DNA of 64,000 bases from Sphingosinithalassobacter tenebrarum (lineage in GTDB: Bacteria; Pseudomonadota; Alphaproteobacteria; Sphingomonadales; Sphingomonadaceae): contig NZ_CP049109.1 of assembly GCF_011057975.1 (NCBI RefSeq), positions 1,953,001 through 2,017,000 on the forward strand, written 5' to 3'. Below the pieces are notes generated by a model that had not been told where the DNA came from, ran no database searches, and worked only from the letters and a program-made list of their open reading frames with translations. This document shows, piece by piece, positions 8,297 to 15,835 of this stretch. A program made the position numbers and the translations under genes. Position 1 is the stretch's first letter. Each line of letters begins with the position of its first letter.

Positions 8297-9025
8297 GTGG
8301 TGGCGAGGCTGTCCCGGCCCGCGCGCCTATCGATCCTCGCCATCCTTGCGCTGTTGCTTCTGCTCGCCGCGATGTTCGGTTTGTGGCGGTTGAGCAAGGC
8401 GCGCTGCTTTGCACTGTTCGTAACGCCGCTTTGCCGCGTGCAGACGCCAGAGAAGCTGGTCGCGCTGACATTCGATGACGGACCCCGGCGCGAAGGCGTC
8501 TCGATCGCGCTCGACGCGCTGGCCCGGAATGATGCGCACGCCACCTTCTTTCTGATCGGCGACGAAATGGCGCGCCACCCCGGCGAGGCGCGCCGTTTGG
8601 TCGATGCCGGGCATGAAATCGCCAATCACAGCTTTTATCATCGCCGTATGGTGGATGTGTCCCCCGCCGCCGCCCGTCGCGAAATCGATCGCACCGATGC
8701 TTTGCTCAAGGCCGAGGGCGGCGGCGATACGCTGCTGTTCCGCCCGCCCTATGGCAGCAAGCTCACCGGGCTGCCGCTGGCGCTGCGCGGCGCAGGCCAC
8801 CGCATGGTGATGTGGGATGTGGAAGACCCGCCCGAGCGGCTCGACGCGCGCCAATATGCCGACCGGATCCTGGAGCAGGTCCGCCCCGGATCGATCATCC
8901 TGATGCACATCATGTATGACAGTCGCGCCACCGCGCGCGAAGCGCTTCCGCTGGTGCTCGCGGGGCTGGCGCGGCGCGGCTATCGCGTCGTGACGGTCGG
9001 TCAGCTGCTCGCGGCGCGATCCTAA
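8297..9025 (+). CDS. Polysaccharide deacetylase (NodB homology domain), membrane-anchored
   Basis: The 242-residue protein has an N-terminal membrane anchor (about residues 11-30). The NodB domain that follows carries motif 1 ALTFDDGP (catalytic Asp, metal Asp), motif 2 HEIANHSFYH (metal His pair), motif 3 FRPPYG, and a C-terminal IILMH. These enzymes remove N- or O-acetyl groups from chitin-like or peptidoglycan sugars, using a divalent metal. The substrate cannot be read from the sequence. The start is GTG 8297, only 3 bases after the response regulator stop, which suggests co-transcription with it and cckA. Confidence 0.88.
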   Translation: MVARLSRPARLSILAILALLLLLAAMFGLWRLSKARCFALFVTPLCRVQTPEKLVALTFDDGPRREGVSIALDALARNDAHATFFLIGDEMARHPGEARRLVDAGHEIANHSFYHRRMVDVSPAAARREIDRTDALLKAEGGGDTLLFRPPYGSKLTGLPLALRGAGHRMVMWDVEDPPERLDARQYADRILEQVRPGSIILMHIMYDSRATAREALPLVLAGLARRGYRVVTVGQLLAARS

Positions 9026-9540
9026 CGCGTCCGTTCGGGCACCTCGGCGGCATCCTGTGCGATCGATTCCGATGGTGCGACGGCTTCCCAGGGGAAGACG
9101 AACCAGTCCTTGGTCATCTCGCGATCAATTTCCCGCGCGCGATATTCGACGCGTTGCTGTGAACGGATATTGTCGAGCAGCGTCGCGAAACGGACATGGT
9201 CGCGAATGCCGCCCGCCTGCGCCAGCGCGGCACGCAGCTTGCCGATGGTGCTGCCGGTATCGTTGATGTCGTCGACAAAGAGCAGCCGCTCCCCCTTCGC
9301 CGTGCGATTGGCGAGCCGTACCAGCGGCGCATCGGCGAAATCGGTTTGTTTCGAACTGAGATCGACCGAGAGCATCGGCAGGCCCAGGGCATGGCTGAGA
9401 TAGACTGCCGGAACCAGTCCGCCGCGGCCGACGCCGATCAGAAAGCTCGGCGTCCAGCCGTCGTCTGCCCGCAGCGCCTCCGCCAGCGCGACGACGTCGG
9501 TGAGAAACCTGTCATGCGGGATTGGTGTGAAGACCGGCAT
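9022..9540 (-). CDS. Phosphoribosyltransferase (purine salvage type)
   Basis: This 172-residue type I phosphoribosyltransferase has the PRPP-binding motif LLFVDDINDTGST near residues 91-103 and the early SFLIGVGRGGLVPAVYL strand-loop. Such enzymes join a purine base (guanine, hypoxanthine or xanthine) to PRPP; the exact base cannot be assigned by eye. The ATG at 9540 shares one base with the stop of the adenine deaminase gene (TGATG), so the two are translationally coupled. This supports a role in using the hypoxanthine that deaminase makes. The 3' end overlaps the end of the convergent deacetylase gene by four bases. Confidence 0.85.
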   Translation of the reverse strand: MPVFTPIPHDRFLTDVVALAEALRADDGWTPSFLIGVGRGGLVPAVYLSHALGLPMLSVDLSSKQTDFADAPLVRLANRTAKGERLLFVDDINDTGSTIGKLRAALAQAGGIRDHVRFATLLDNIRSQQRVEYRAREIDREMTKDWFVFPWEAVAPSESIAQDAAEVPERTR

Positions 9541-10553
9541 CACTGCGCCTCGCAATAGCTGTCGATCGCGGTGAGATGCCTGGCGATCTCCGCTTCGGAC
9601 AGGAACGAACCCGTGAAGCTGTTGCGTGCCAGCGTCACCATATCTTCGCGCGTCAGCCCGCGGGCTTGCGCGACCGCCAGATAATTATCGACGACATAGC
9701 CGCCGAAATAGGCCGGGTCGTCCGAATTGATCGTGGCCTGGAGGCCCGCTTTCAGCATCCGGTCGACCGGGTGCGCGGCGATATCGTCGATCACGCAAAG
9801 CTTCAGATTGGACAGCGGGCAGACGGTGAGCGTCATGCCGGTTTCGACAAGACGCGTGGTCAGCCTGTCGTCTTCCAGCGCGCGGTTGCCGTGATCGAGC
9901 CGGTCGATGTGAAGCAGGTCGAGTGCTTCCCAAACATATTCGGGTGGCCCTTCCTCGCCTGCATGCGCGACCGCTTTCAGTCCCATGCCGCGTGCGGTCT
10001 CGAATATACGAGCGAATTTGCTTGGCGGATGGCCGACTTCGGAGGAATCGAGGCCGACGCCCGCGATCCGGTCGAGCCAGGGGTCGGCGGCCTTCAGCGT
10101 ATCGAACGCCGCATCCTCGTCGAGGTGGCGCAGGAAGCAGAGGATGAGCTGCGATGTCAGCCCGTGCCTTGCCTCTGCTTTGGCCATTCCGGCGAGCAGC
10201 CCGTCGGCAACCACCTGAAAGGGAATGCCGCGATCGGTATGCGTCTGGGGATCGAAAAAGATTTCGGCATGGCGCACGCCGTCCGCCGCCGCGCGATCGA
10301 AATAGGCCGTGGCGAGGTCTCGGAAATCCTCTTCGGTTCGCAGCACGTCGGCGCCGGCATAATAGATGTCGAGAAAATCCTGCAGCCGGGTGAAGCTGTA
10401 TGCCGCCCGGATTTCTTCGACGCTGCCGAAGGGGATCGCCACCTTGTTGCGCTCGGCGAGCGCGAACATCAGTTCGGGTTCTAGGCTTCCCTCGATATGC
10501 AGATGCAGTTCGGCCTTCGGCAGGCCGGTCACGAATTGGCGCGGATCGTTCAT
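9540..10553 (-). CDS. Adenine deaminase (adenosine deaminase superfamily)
   Basis: The 337-residue protein belongs to the metal-dependent adenosine/adenine deaminase family. HLH near residues 17-19 binds metal, AHAGEEG carries the catalytic His and Glu, and LDHGNRALED and NSDDPAYFGGY complete the site. The GGY ending and the EEGPPEYVWEAL segment are typical of the fungal/Pseudomonas Aah1-like subgroup that deaminates adenine to hypoxanthine. True adenosine deaminases usually have a different residue pattern after the DDP. The assignment to adenine rather than adenosine is therefore probable, not proven. It is translationally coupled to the phosphoribosyltransferase downstream. Automatic annotation would probably call it adenosine deaminase (add). 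Confidence 0.85.
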   Translation of the reverse strand: MNDPRQFVTGLPKAELHLHIEGSLEPELMFALAERNKVAIPFGSVEEIRAAYSFTRLQDFLDIYYAGADVLRTEEDFRDLATAYFDRAAADGVRHAEIFFDPQTHTDRGIPFQVVADGLLAGMAKAEARHGLTSQLILCFLRHLDEDAAFDTLKAADPWLDRIAGVGLDSSEVGHPPSKFARIFETARGMGLKAVAHAGEEGPPEYVWEALDLLHIDRLDHGNRALEDDRLTTRLVETGMTLTVCPLSNLKLCVIDDIAAHPVDRMLKAGLQATINSDDPAYFGGYVVDNYLAVAQARGLTREDMVTLARNSFTGSFLSEAEIARHLTAIDSYCEAQ

Positions 10554-10605
10554 GGCGCCAGCATTGCGCGGGGGCGGGTGGCTGGCAAGCCGCTATCGCG
10601 TGCGG

Positions 10606-11043
10606 CTATTGCCAGCGGCCTCGCGCGACTGCCTCGGTGATTTCCTGCACGCGGATCGGCACCGGCTTGCGGCGGGGCAGGGCATGGCGCAGCGGCGCCA
10701 GCGCCATCGCCGCGAACATCGCCCAGAGCAATATCGCGCCGGCATCGCCGAGGTGCAGGGTATCGCCGAGCCAGAAAGCCAGAAACGCCGTTGCGGCAAG
10801 GATCGCGAAAATCAACACATAGCCGCGCACAGCAATGCCGCCGGCAAGGAAGTGGCGGTCCCAGCGTTTCCACAACAAGGTCAGATCGACCTTGTAGCGG
10901 CCCGAAATGCGCGAGAAGAGATCGACCGCGTCGGTCCCCGAAACTCCCAGATCCTCCGCGATTCGCGAATCGCGATGGATGCGCAACAGCGGAACGCCGC
11001 TTTGCTGCGCGATCAATTCGCGGATTTCGCGTTCCACGCTCAT
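10606..11043 (-). CDS. DUF1493-like acyl-carrier-fold membrane protein
   Basis: The first 65 residues (MSVEREIRELIAQQSG, then DSRIAEDLGVSGTDAVDLF and YKVDLTLLW) resemble the four-helix acyl carrier fold of DUF1493 proteins. The usual Asp-Ser-Leu attachment site for phosphopantetheine is replaced by GTDAVDL, so no prosthetic-group serine is visible. Two hydrophobic helices follow (about residues 80-98 and 102-120), then a basic tail. ATG 11043 is chosen because the carrier-like helix starts there; upstream codons look like leader. The gene is divergent from recA, with the recA SOS box between them. Function is unknown. Confidence 0.65.
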   Translation of the reverse strand: MSVEREIRELIAQQSGVPLLRIHRDSRIAEDLGVSGTDAVDLFSRISGRYKVDLTLLWKRWDRHFLAGGIAVRGYVLIFAILAATAFLAFWLGDTLHLGDAGAILLWAMFAAMALAPLRHALPRRKPVPIRVQEITEAVARGRWQ

Positions 11044-11087
11044 TCCCCCGGAATAGCGAAGAAAATTCGCGCCGCAACGCACAATTC

Positions 11088-11102
11088 GTTCCGCTCTTGT
11101 TC
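11088..11102 (+). promoter_or_regulatory. SOS (LexA) box upstream of recA
   Basis: GTTCCGCTCTTGTTC is a perfect match to the alphaproteobacterial LexA operator GTTC-N7-GTTC. Its second half overlaps TTGTTC (11097-11102), which lies 17 bases before TACATG (11120-11125), a possible weak -35/-10 pair. It is 78 bases before the recA start and 45 bases before the divergent DUF1493-like start, so it could affect both. Confidence 0.85.
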
Positions 11103-11180
11103 TTTAAGAACAAATGTCGTACATGATGCCACGGACATTGAACGCGTTACGGCATTCCTTTAGCGACGGGAGCGAATCCA

Positions 11181-12257
11181 ATGGCGGCTTCTCTCAAGGT
11201 GATCGACGGCAAGATGGCAGCATCCGACAAGGCAGCAGGCGAACGGCAGAAGGCGCTCGACGCGGCGCTCTCGCAAATCGATCGCGCGTTCGGCAAGGGC
11301 AGCGCGATGAAACTCGGCTCGAAGGAGGCGATGCAGGTCGAGGCGATTTCGACCGGGTCGCTCGGGCTCGACATCGCGCTCGGCGTCGGCGGACTGCCGC
11401 GCGGCCGTGTGATCGAAATCTACGGCCCGGAAAGCTCGGGCAAGACGACGCTCGCGCTGCATGTGATCGCCGAGGCGCAGAAGACCGGCGGCACCGCCGC
11501 GTTCGTCGATGCCGAACATGCGCTCGATCCCGTCTATGCCCGCAAGCTGGGCGTCGATATCGATGAACTGATCGTGTCGCAGCCCGATACCGGGGAGCAG
11601 GCACTGGAAATCACCGATACGCTGGTGCGTTCGAACGCGATCGACGTGCTGGTCGTGGATTCGGTCGCCGCGCTGGTGCCGCGCGCCGAAATCGAAGGCG
11701 AAATGGGGGACAGCCATGTTGGCCTGCAGGCCCGGCTGATGTCGCAAAGCCTGCGCAAGTTGACCGGTTCGATCAGCCGCTCGCGCTGCATGGTGATTTT
11801 CATCAACCAGCTGCGGATGAAGATCGGCGTGATGTACGGTAACCCCGAAACCACGACGGGTGGCAACGCGCTCAAATTCTATGCCTCGGTGCGGCTCGAC
11901 ATTCGCCGTACCGGCCAGATCAAGGACCGTGACGACATCATCGGCAATTCGACGCGGGTAAAGGTGGTCAAGAACAAGGTCGCTCCGCCGTTCAAGCAAG
12001 TCGAATTCGACATCATGTATGGCGAAGGAGTGTCCAAGATCGGCGAAATTCTCGATCTCGGCGTCAAGGCGGGACTGGTCGAGAAATCGGGCGCCTGGTT
12101 CAGCTATGACAGTGTCCGCATCGGGCAGGGACGCGAGAACGCGAAGAAATATCTCAAGGAAAATCCCGATGTCTGCGACCGGCTCGAAAATGCGATCCGC
12201 GGGCGCACCGACGAAGTCGCCGAAGAAATGATGACCGGACCCGACGCCGAGGACTGA
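11181..12257 (+). CDS. recA: Recombinase RecA
   Basis: RecA forms filaments on single-stranded DNA, drives strand exchange, and activates LexA self-cleavage in the SOS response. The 358-residue product contains the full set of RecA motifs: GKGSAMKLG, the Walker [10 protein letters not shown], the Walker B segment [12 protein letters not shown], the L2 region with [21 protein letters not shown], and an acidic C-terminus ending MTGPDAED. Length and order match the family. The start at ATG 11181 follows GGGAG. A perfect SOS box is found upstream and a terminator downstream, so it is probably transcribed alone and is LexA-controlled. Confidence 0.99.
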   Translation: MAASLKVIDGKMAASDKAAGERQKALDAALSQIDRAFGKGSAMKLGSKEAMQVEAISTGSLGLDIALGVGGLPRGRVIEIYGPESSGKTTLALHVIAEAQKTGGTAAFVDAEHALDPVYARKLGVDIDELIVSQPDTGEQALEITDTLVRSNAIDVLVVDSVAALVPRAEIEGEMGDSHVGLQARLMSQSLRKLTGSISRSRCMVIFINQLRMKIGVMYGNPETTTGGNALKFYASVRLDIRRTGQIKDRDDIIGNSTRVKVVKNKVAPPFKQVEFDIMYGEGVSKIGEILDLGVKAGLVEKSGAWFSYDSVRIGQGRENAKKYLKENPDVCDRLENAIRGRTDEVAEEMMTGPDAED

Positions 12258-12562
12258 ATCCTTCTACAATGGAAGCATCGGCCGCTACGCTCGCGCGCAT
12301 GGGGCAGGCGGCCACGGGACACAGATCCCACAGGAAGACCCGGCGTCGCTCCCTTGCGCCGGGTCTTTCGGTGTCCGCGCAATATCGCATCCGATGCGAT
12401 CATGCCCGGTTCGATGCGACCGCGGCCGGACTGTCGCGGGTTTGGCGGCCCCAGGAAGCCGATACAAAGCCCGGTCCGGCCGTTTTCGCTCGGAAACTCC
12501 GCGAAATTCCACTCGCCAGGCGTTAGAGTGCTGCGCAATTCCCGCATCAGGAGCGCAGGCGC
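12258..12562. other. Intergenic stretch between recA and the GST gene
   Basis: This 305-base gap holds the recA terminator and, at 12384-12400, a small perfect inverted repeat (ATCGCAT, CCG, ATGCGAT). No convincing gene, RNA gene or promoter is visible in the rest. AGGAG about 10 bases before the GST start is a plausible ribosome binding site. Confidence 0.6.
12335..12368 (+). terminator. Rho-independent terminator after recA
   Basis: AAGACCCGGCG and CGCCGGGTCTT form a perfect 11-bp stem around a 11-base loop, followed by T and C residues. It lies 78 bases past the recA stop. Confidence 0.8.
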
Positions 12563-13207
12563 ATGATTACCGTCCACCATCTCGAAAATTCGCGATCGCA
12601 GCGTATCCTCTGGCTGCTGGAGGAACTGGCGATTCCCTATGAAGTCGTTCGCTATGCGCGCGACAAGAAGACGATGCTCGCACCGCCCTCGCTGAAGCGC
12701 GTGCATCCGCTTGGAAAGTCGCCGGTGATTACCGATTCGAGCAATTCGTCGCATTCTGGCCCGCGCGTGGTTCCCGAAACCGGTGCGATCATCGAATATC
12801 TGGTCGAGAAGGCCGACGGAAAACTCGGGCCGCCATCGCATCGCGAATCCGCGCTGCGCTACCGCCATTTCCTTCATTATGCCGAGGGATCGCTGATGCC
12901 GCCGTTGCTGGTGAAGCTCGCGCTCGGCATGGTGCCGCTGTTCGGCAAGATGGGGCAGAAGCGGATCCAGCCGATGATCGACGTCCATCTCGACTGGATC
13001 GAGACAGAGCTCGCCGAGCGTCCCTGGTTCGCGGGAGACGAATTCACTGCCTCCGACGTGATGATGAGCTTCCCGCTCGAAGCCGCCGTCGGTCGCGCCG
13101 GCGCGACGGAGGGACGCCCGCATATCGCGCAATGGCTCAAGACCATTCACGCGCGACCGGCCTATCAGGCCGCGCTCACCAAGGGCGGTCCCTATGCCTA
13201 TGCCTGA
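12563..13207 (+). CDS. Glutathione S-transferase family protein
   Basis: The 214-residue protein has a thioredoxin-fold N-terminal domain (ITVHHLENSRSQRILWLLEEL, with Ser/Arg in the position of the catalytic residue, and a VVPETGAIIEYL segment matching the glutathione gamma-Glu site). The all-helical C-terminal domain includes WFAGDEFTASDVMMSFPLEAA, the typical N-capping/hydrophobic staple region. Such enzymes conjugate glutathione to electrophiles or act as glutathione-dependent isomerases or peroxidases. The substrate is not evident. It stands alone, with its own upstream gap. Confidence 0.92.
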   Translation: MITVHHLENSRSQRILWLLEELAIPYEVVRYARDKKTMLAPPSLKRVHPLGKSPVITDSSNSSHSGPRVVPETGAIIEYLVEKADGKLGPPSHRESALRYRHFLHYAEGSLMPPLLVKLALGMVPLFGKMGQKRIQPMIDVHLDWIETELAERPWFAGDEFTASDVMMSFPLEAAVGRAGATEGRPHIAQWLKTIHARPAYQAALTKGGPYAYA

Positions 13208-13326
13208 GGCCTCCCGTGCCTGACGCATAGTCGCGTCGCGACCCGGCCGGGCTTGCGCTTGCGCGTCGCGGGCCTACACCGGTGCGCGCAGGATCGGGCG
13301 TGCAACGCCCGGCAAGGGGGAAGCGC

Positions 13327-14562
13327 ATGAAGTTCTGGTTTCGGATTCCATTGTGGCAGCGCGTGATCGGCGCGCTCGTGCTGGGCGTCGCCGCCGGGCT
13401 GGCCTGGGGACCGGAAGCGGAATCGATAAAATGGATCGGCGACCTGTTCATCAAGGCGATCAAGATGCTGGTCGTGCCGCTGATCTTCTTCTCGCTCGTA
13501 TCCGGCGTCGGTGCGATCGGTGACTTGCGAAAGCTCGGCAGTGTCGGCGGACGCGCGCTGCTGCTTTTCCTCGTCACCGGCCTGATCGCAGTATCGCTCG
13601 GCCTGGCGCTTGGCGCGCTGATCCAGCCCGGGGCAGGGCTCGACCTTGCCCGCGACGTCGCCGCGAGCACTCAGGACAGCGCACCGCCTTCGGTCACCGA
13701 CATGATCCTCGCGATGGTACCGGACAATCCGGTGAGCGCGATGGCGAACGGCGAGGTGCTCCAGCTCATCGTCTTCTCGCTGCTCTTCGGCATCGGCATC
13801 GTCATGGCGGGGGAGGCCGGCGCACCGATCCAGCGCGCGGTCGATGCAGGCGCCACGATCATGCAGCATGTGACGATGATCGTGATGGAACTCACGCCCT
13901 TCGGCGTCTTCGCGCTGATCGCCTGGGTCGCGGGCACTTACGGGATCGACGCGTTGCTGCCGCTCGGCAAGCTGGTGCTCACCAACTATGCTGGCTGCCT
14001 CATTCTCATTCTGGTCGTCTACACGGTGATCGTGAAGGGCATCGCCAAGCTGCCCGTCGGCGACTTTTTCCGCGGCATCATCGATGCGCAGGCAGTCGCC
14101 TATTCGACCGCCTCGTCGAGCGCGACGCTCCCGGTGACGCTACGCTGCGCCCAGCGCAATCTGGGTGTGTCGCGCAGCGTTTCGGGCTTCGTAACGTCGC
14201 TCGGAGCTACCGTGAACATGGACGGCACGGCGATGTATCTCGGCCTTGCGACGATGTTCGGCGCACAGATTTTCGGCGTCGACCTCAGCTTCACCGATTA
14301 TCTCCTCGTCGCGCTCACCGCGACGCTCGGCTCGGTCGGTGCCGCGGGCATCCCCGGCGCGGGGCTGATCATGATGACGCTCGTGTTCGGCACGGTCGGC
14401 GTGCCGATGGAAACGATCGCCTTCGTCGCCGGGATCGACCGGATCATGGATATGATGCGCACCGCAACCAATGTGACCGGCGACCTGACCGTCACCACTG
14501 CCGTCGCGCGGATGACCGGCGAAATCGACGTGGAGGAATATGAGTCCGCCGATGACATTTGA
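13327..14562 (+). CDS. Dicarboxylate/amino acid:cation symporter (DctA/GltP family)
   Basis: The 411-residue membrane protein of the glutamate/dicarboxylate transporter fold couples uptake to Na+ or H+. Eight hydrophobic helices can be traced. The serine-rich re-entrant loop YSTASSSATLPVTL lies near residues 258-271, and the TM7 ion-binding motif GATVNMDGTA near residues 294-303. The segment DRIMDMMRTATNVTGD (TM8 substrate-binding region) is also present. The ATG at 13327 has AAGGGGGA upstream. Whether it takes up C4-dicarboxylates, glutamate or aspartate cannot be told. The next gene (M24 peptidase) overlaps its 3' end by 23 bases. Confidence 0.92.
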   Translation: MKFWFRIPLWQRVIGALVLGVAAGLAWGPEAESIKWIGDLFIKAIKMLVVPLIFFSLVSGVGAIGDLRKLGSVGGRALLLFLVTGLIAVSLGLALGALIQPGAGLDLARDVAASTQDSAPPSVTDMILAMVPDNPVSAMANGEVLQLIVFSLLFGIGIVMAGEAGAPIQRAVDAGATIMQHVTMIVMELTPFGVFALIAWVAGTYGIDALLPLGKLVLTNYAGCLILILVVYTVIVKGIAKLPVGDFFRGIIDAQAVAYSTASSSATLPVTLRCAQRNLGVSRSVSGFVTSLGATVNMDGTAMYLGLATMFGAQIFGVDLSFTDYLLVALTATLGSVGAAGIPGAGLIMMTLVFGTVGVPMETIAFVAGIDRIMDMMRTATNVTGDLTVTTAVARMTGEIDVEEYESADDI

Positions 14563-15823
14563 TTTGCTTTCGCCGCGCTTTTCACGCCGTTCCCTGCTCG
14601 CCGCGGGCGCAATGGCACCGCTGCTCGCAACGCCTTTGACCCGGGCGTTGGCGCAGCAGGCGAGCGAATTGCCGAACCTCGCTGCGAACGCCGTCGAGAT
14701 AGGCCCCGAGGAGCGTGCCGCCCGCATCGCGCGCGCGCAGGCGCTGATGCAGGCGAACGACATCGGATCGATCGTGATCGAGCCGGGCGGATCGATGGTC
14801 TATTTCAGCGGCGTGCGCTGGTGGCGTAGCGAGCGGCTGACGGCGCTGGTGATCCCGCAGGAAGGCCAGCCGTGCATCGTCACGCCCTTCTTCGAAGAGC
14901 CCTCGGTGCGCGAATCGCTGGGCATCCCGGCGGAAATCCGCGAGTGGCAGGAGGATCAGGATCCCACCGCTGTGGTCGCGGGCTTCCTGAAGGATCGCGG
15001 GATCGACCATCTTCCGGTCGGGATCGAGGAATCGGTCCGATATTTCGCGGTGGCCGGCCTGGGCAGGGCGCTCCCCGATGCAAAGCTTGTTCCCGGCAAT
15101 GCGGTTGTGCGCGGATGCCGCATGATCAAGACGCCCGCCGAACTCGCGTTGATGCAGACCGCGACCGATATCACCATCGCCGCCTATCGCTGGACGTACC
15201 CGCAAGTCGAAGCGGGGATGACCCCGCGCGACATCGGTGCGCTGATGACCGTGGCGACGCGCGCGATGGGCGGCAGCGTCGAATTCAACCTGATCCTGCT
15301 CGGCGAGGCATCGGCCTATCCGCACGGCAGCGGCCAGCCGCAGATGGTGCGCGAAGGCGAAGTGGTGCTGATGGACTGCGGCTGCTCGGTCCACGATTAT
15401 GAATCGGATGTCTCGCGCACTTTCGTCTACGGCGACGCGAGCGCCGAACAGCGCAAGGTGTGGGGCGAAGTCCATCGCGGTCAGCAGATCGCGTTCGAGG
15501 CGGCGCAGGTCGGCACGCCTGCTGGCCAAGTCGATGACGCGGTGCGCCGTTACTATGACGGCCTCGGCTACGGCCCCGGCTATGCGCTTCCCGGCCTGTC
15601 GCACCGCACCGGCCACGGCATCGGCCTCGAAGGCCATGAACCGGTCAATTTCGTGCGCGGCGAGCAGACGCCGCTCGCGCCGGGCATGTGCTTCTCCGAC
15701 GAGCCGGGCATCTACATGCCGGGGAAGTTCGGAGTCCGGCTCGAAGACTGCATCCACGTCACCGAAGCCGGCCCGAAATGGTTCAGCGAACCGCCGGTGA
15801 GCATCGACGAACCGTTTCGATAA
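14540..15823 (+). CDS. M24 family metallopeptidase with Tat signal (Xaa-Pro peptidase-like)
   Basis: The 427-residue protein starts with a twin-arginine signal (SRRSLLAAGAMAPLLA...ALAQ), so it is probably exported folded. The pita-bread fold of aminopeptidase P/prolidase supplies all five metal ligands: Asp in VVLMDCGC, Asp in YESDVSRTF, His in HGIGLEGHEP, Glu in DEPGIY and Glu in GVRLED. These enzymes cut Xaa-Pro bonds, releasing the residue before proline. ATG 14540 has GGAGG three bases before it; an ATG at 14552 is the alternative. It starts inside the end of the symporter gene, so the two are translationally coupled. Confidence 0.9.
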   Translation: MSPPMTFDLLSPRFSRRSLLAAGAMAPLLATPLTRALAQQASELPNLAANAVEIGPEERAARIARAQALMQANDIGSIVIEPGGSMVYFSGVRWWRSERLTALVIPQEGQPCIVTPFFEEPSVRESLGIPAEIREWQEDQDPTAVVAGFLKDRGIDHLPVGIEESVRYFAVAGLGRALPDAKLVPGNAVVRGCRMIKTPAELALMQTATDITIAAYRWTYPQVEAGMTPRDIGALMTVATRAMGGSVEFNLILLGEASAYPHGSGQPQMVREGEVVLMDCGCSVHDYESDVSRTFVYGDASAEQRKVWGEVHRGQQIAFEAAQVGTPAGQVDDAVRRYYDGLGYGPGYALPGLSHRTGHGIGLEGHEPVNFVRGEQTPLAPGMCFSDEPGIYMPGKFGVRLEDCIHVTEAGPKWFSEPPVSIDEPFR

Positions 15824-15835
15824 GGGCCCACCGGA

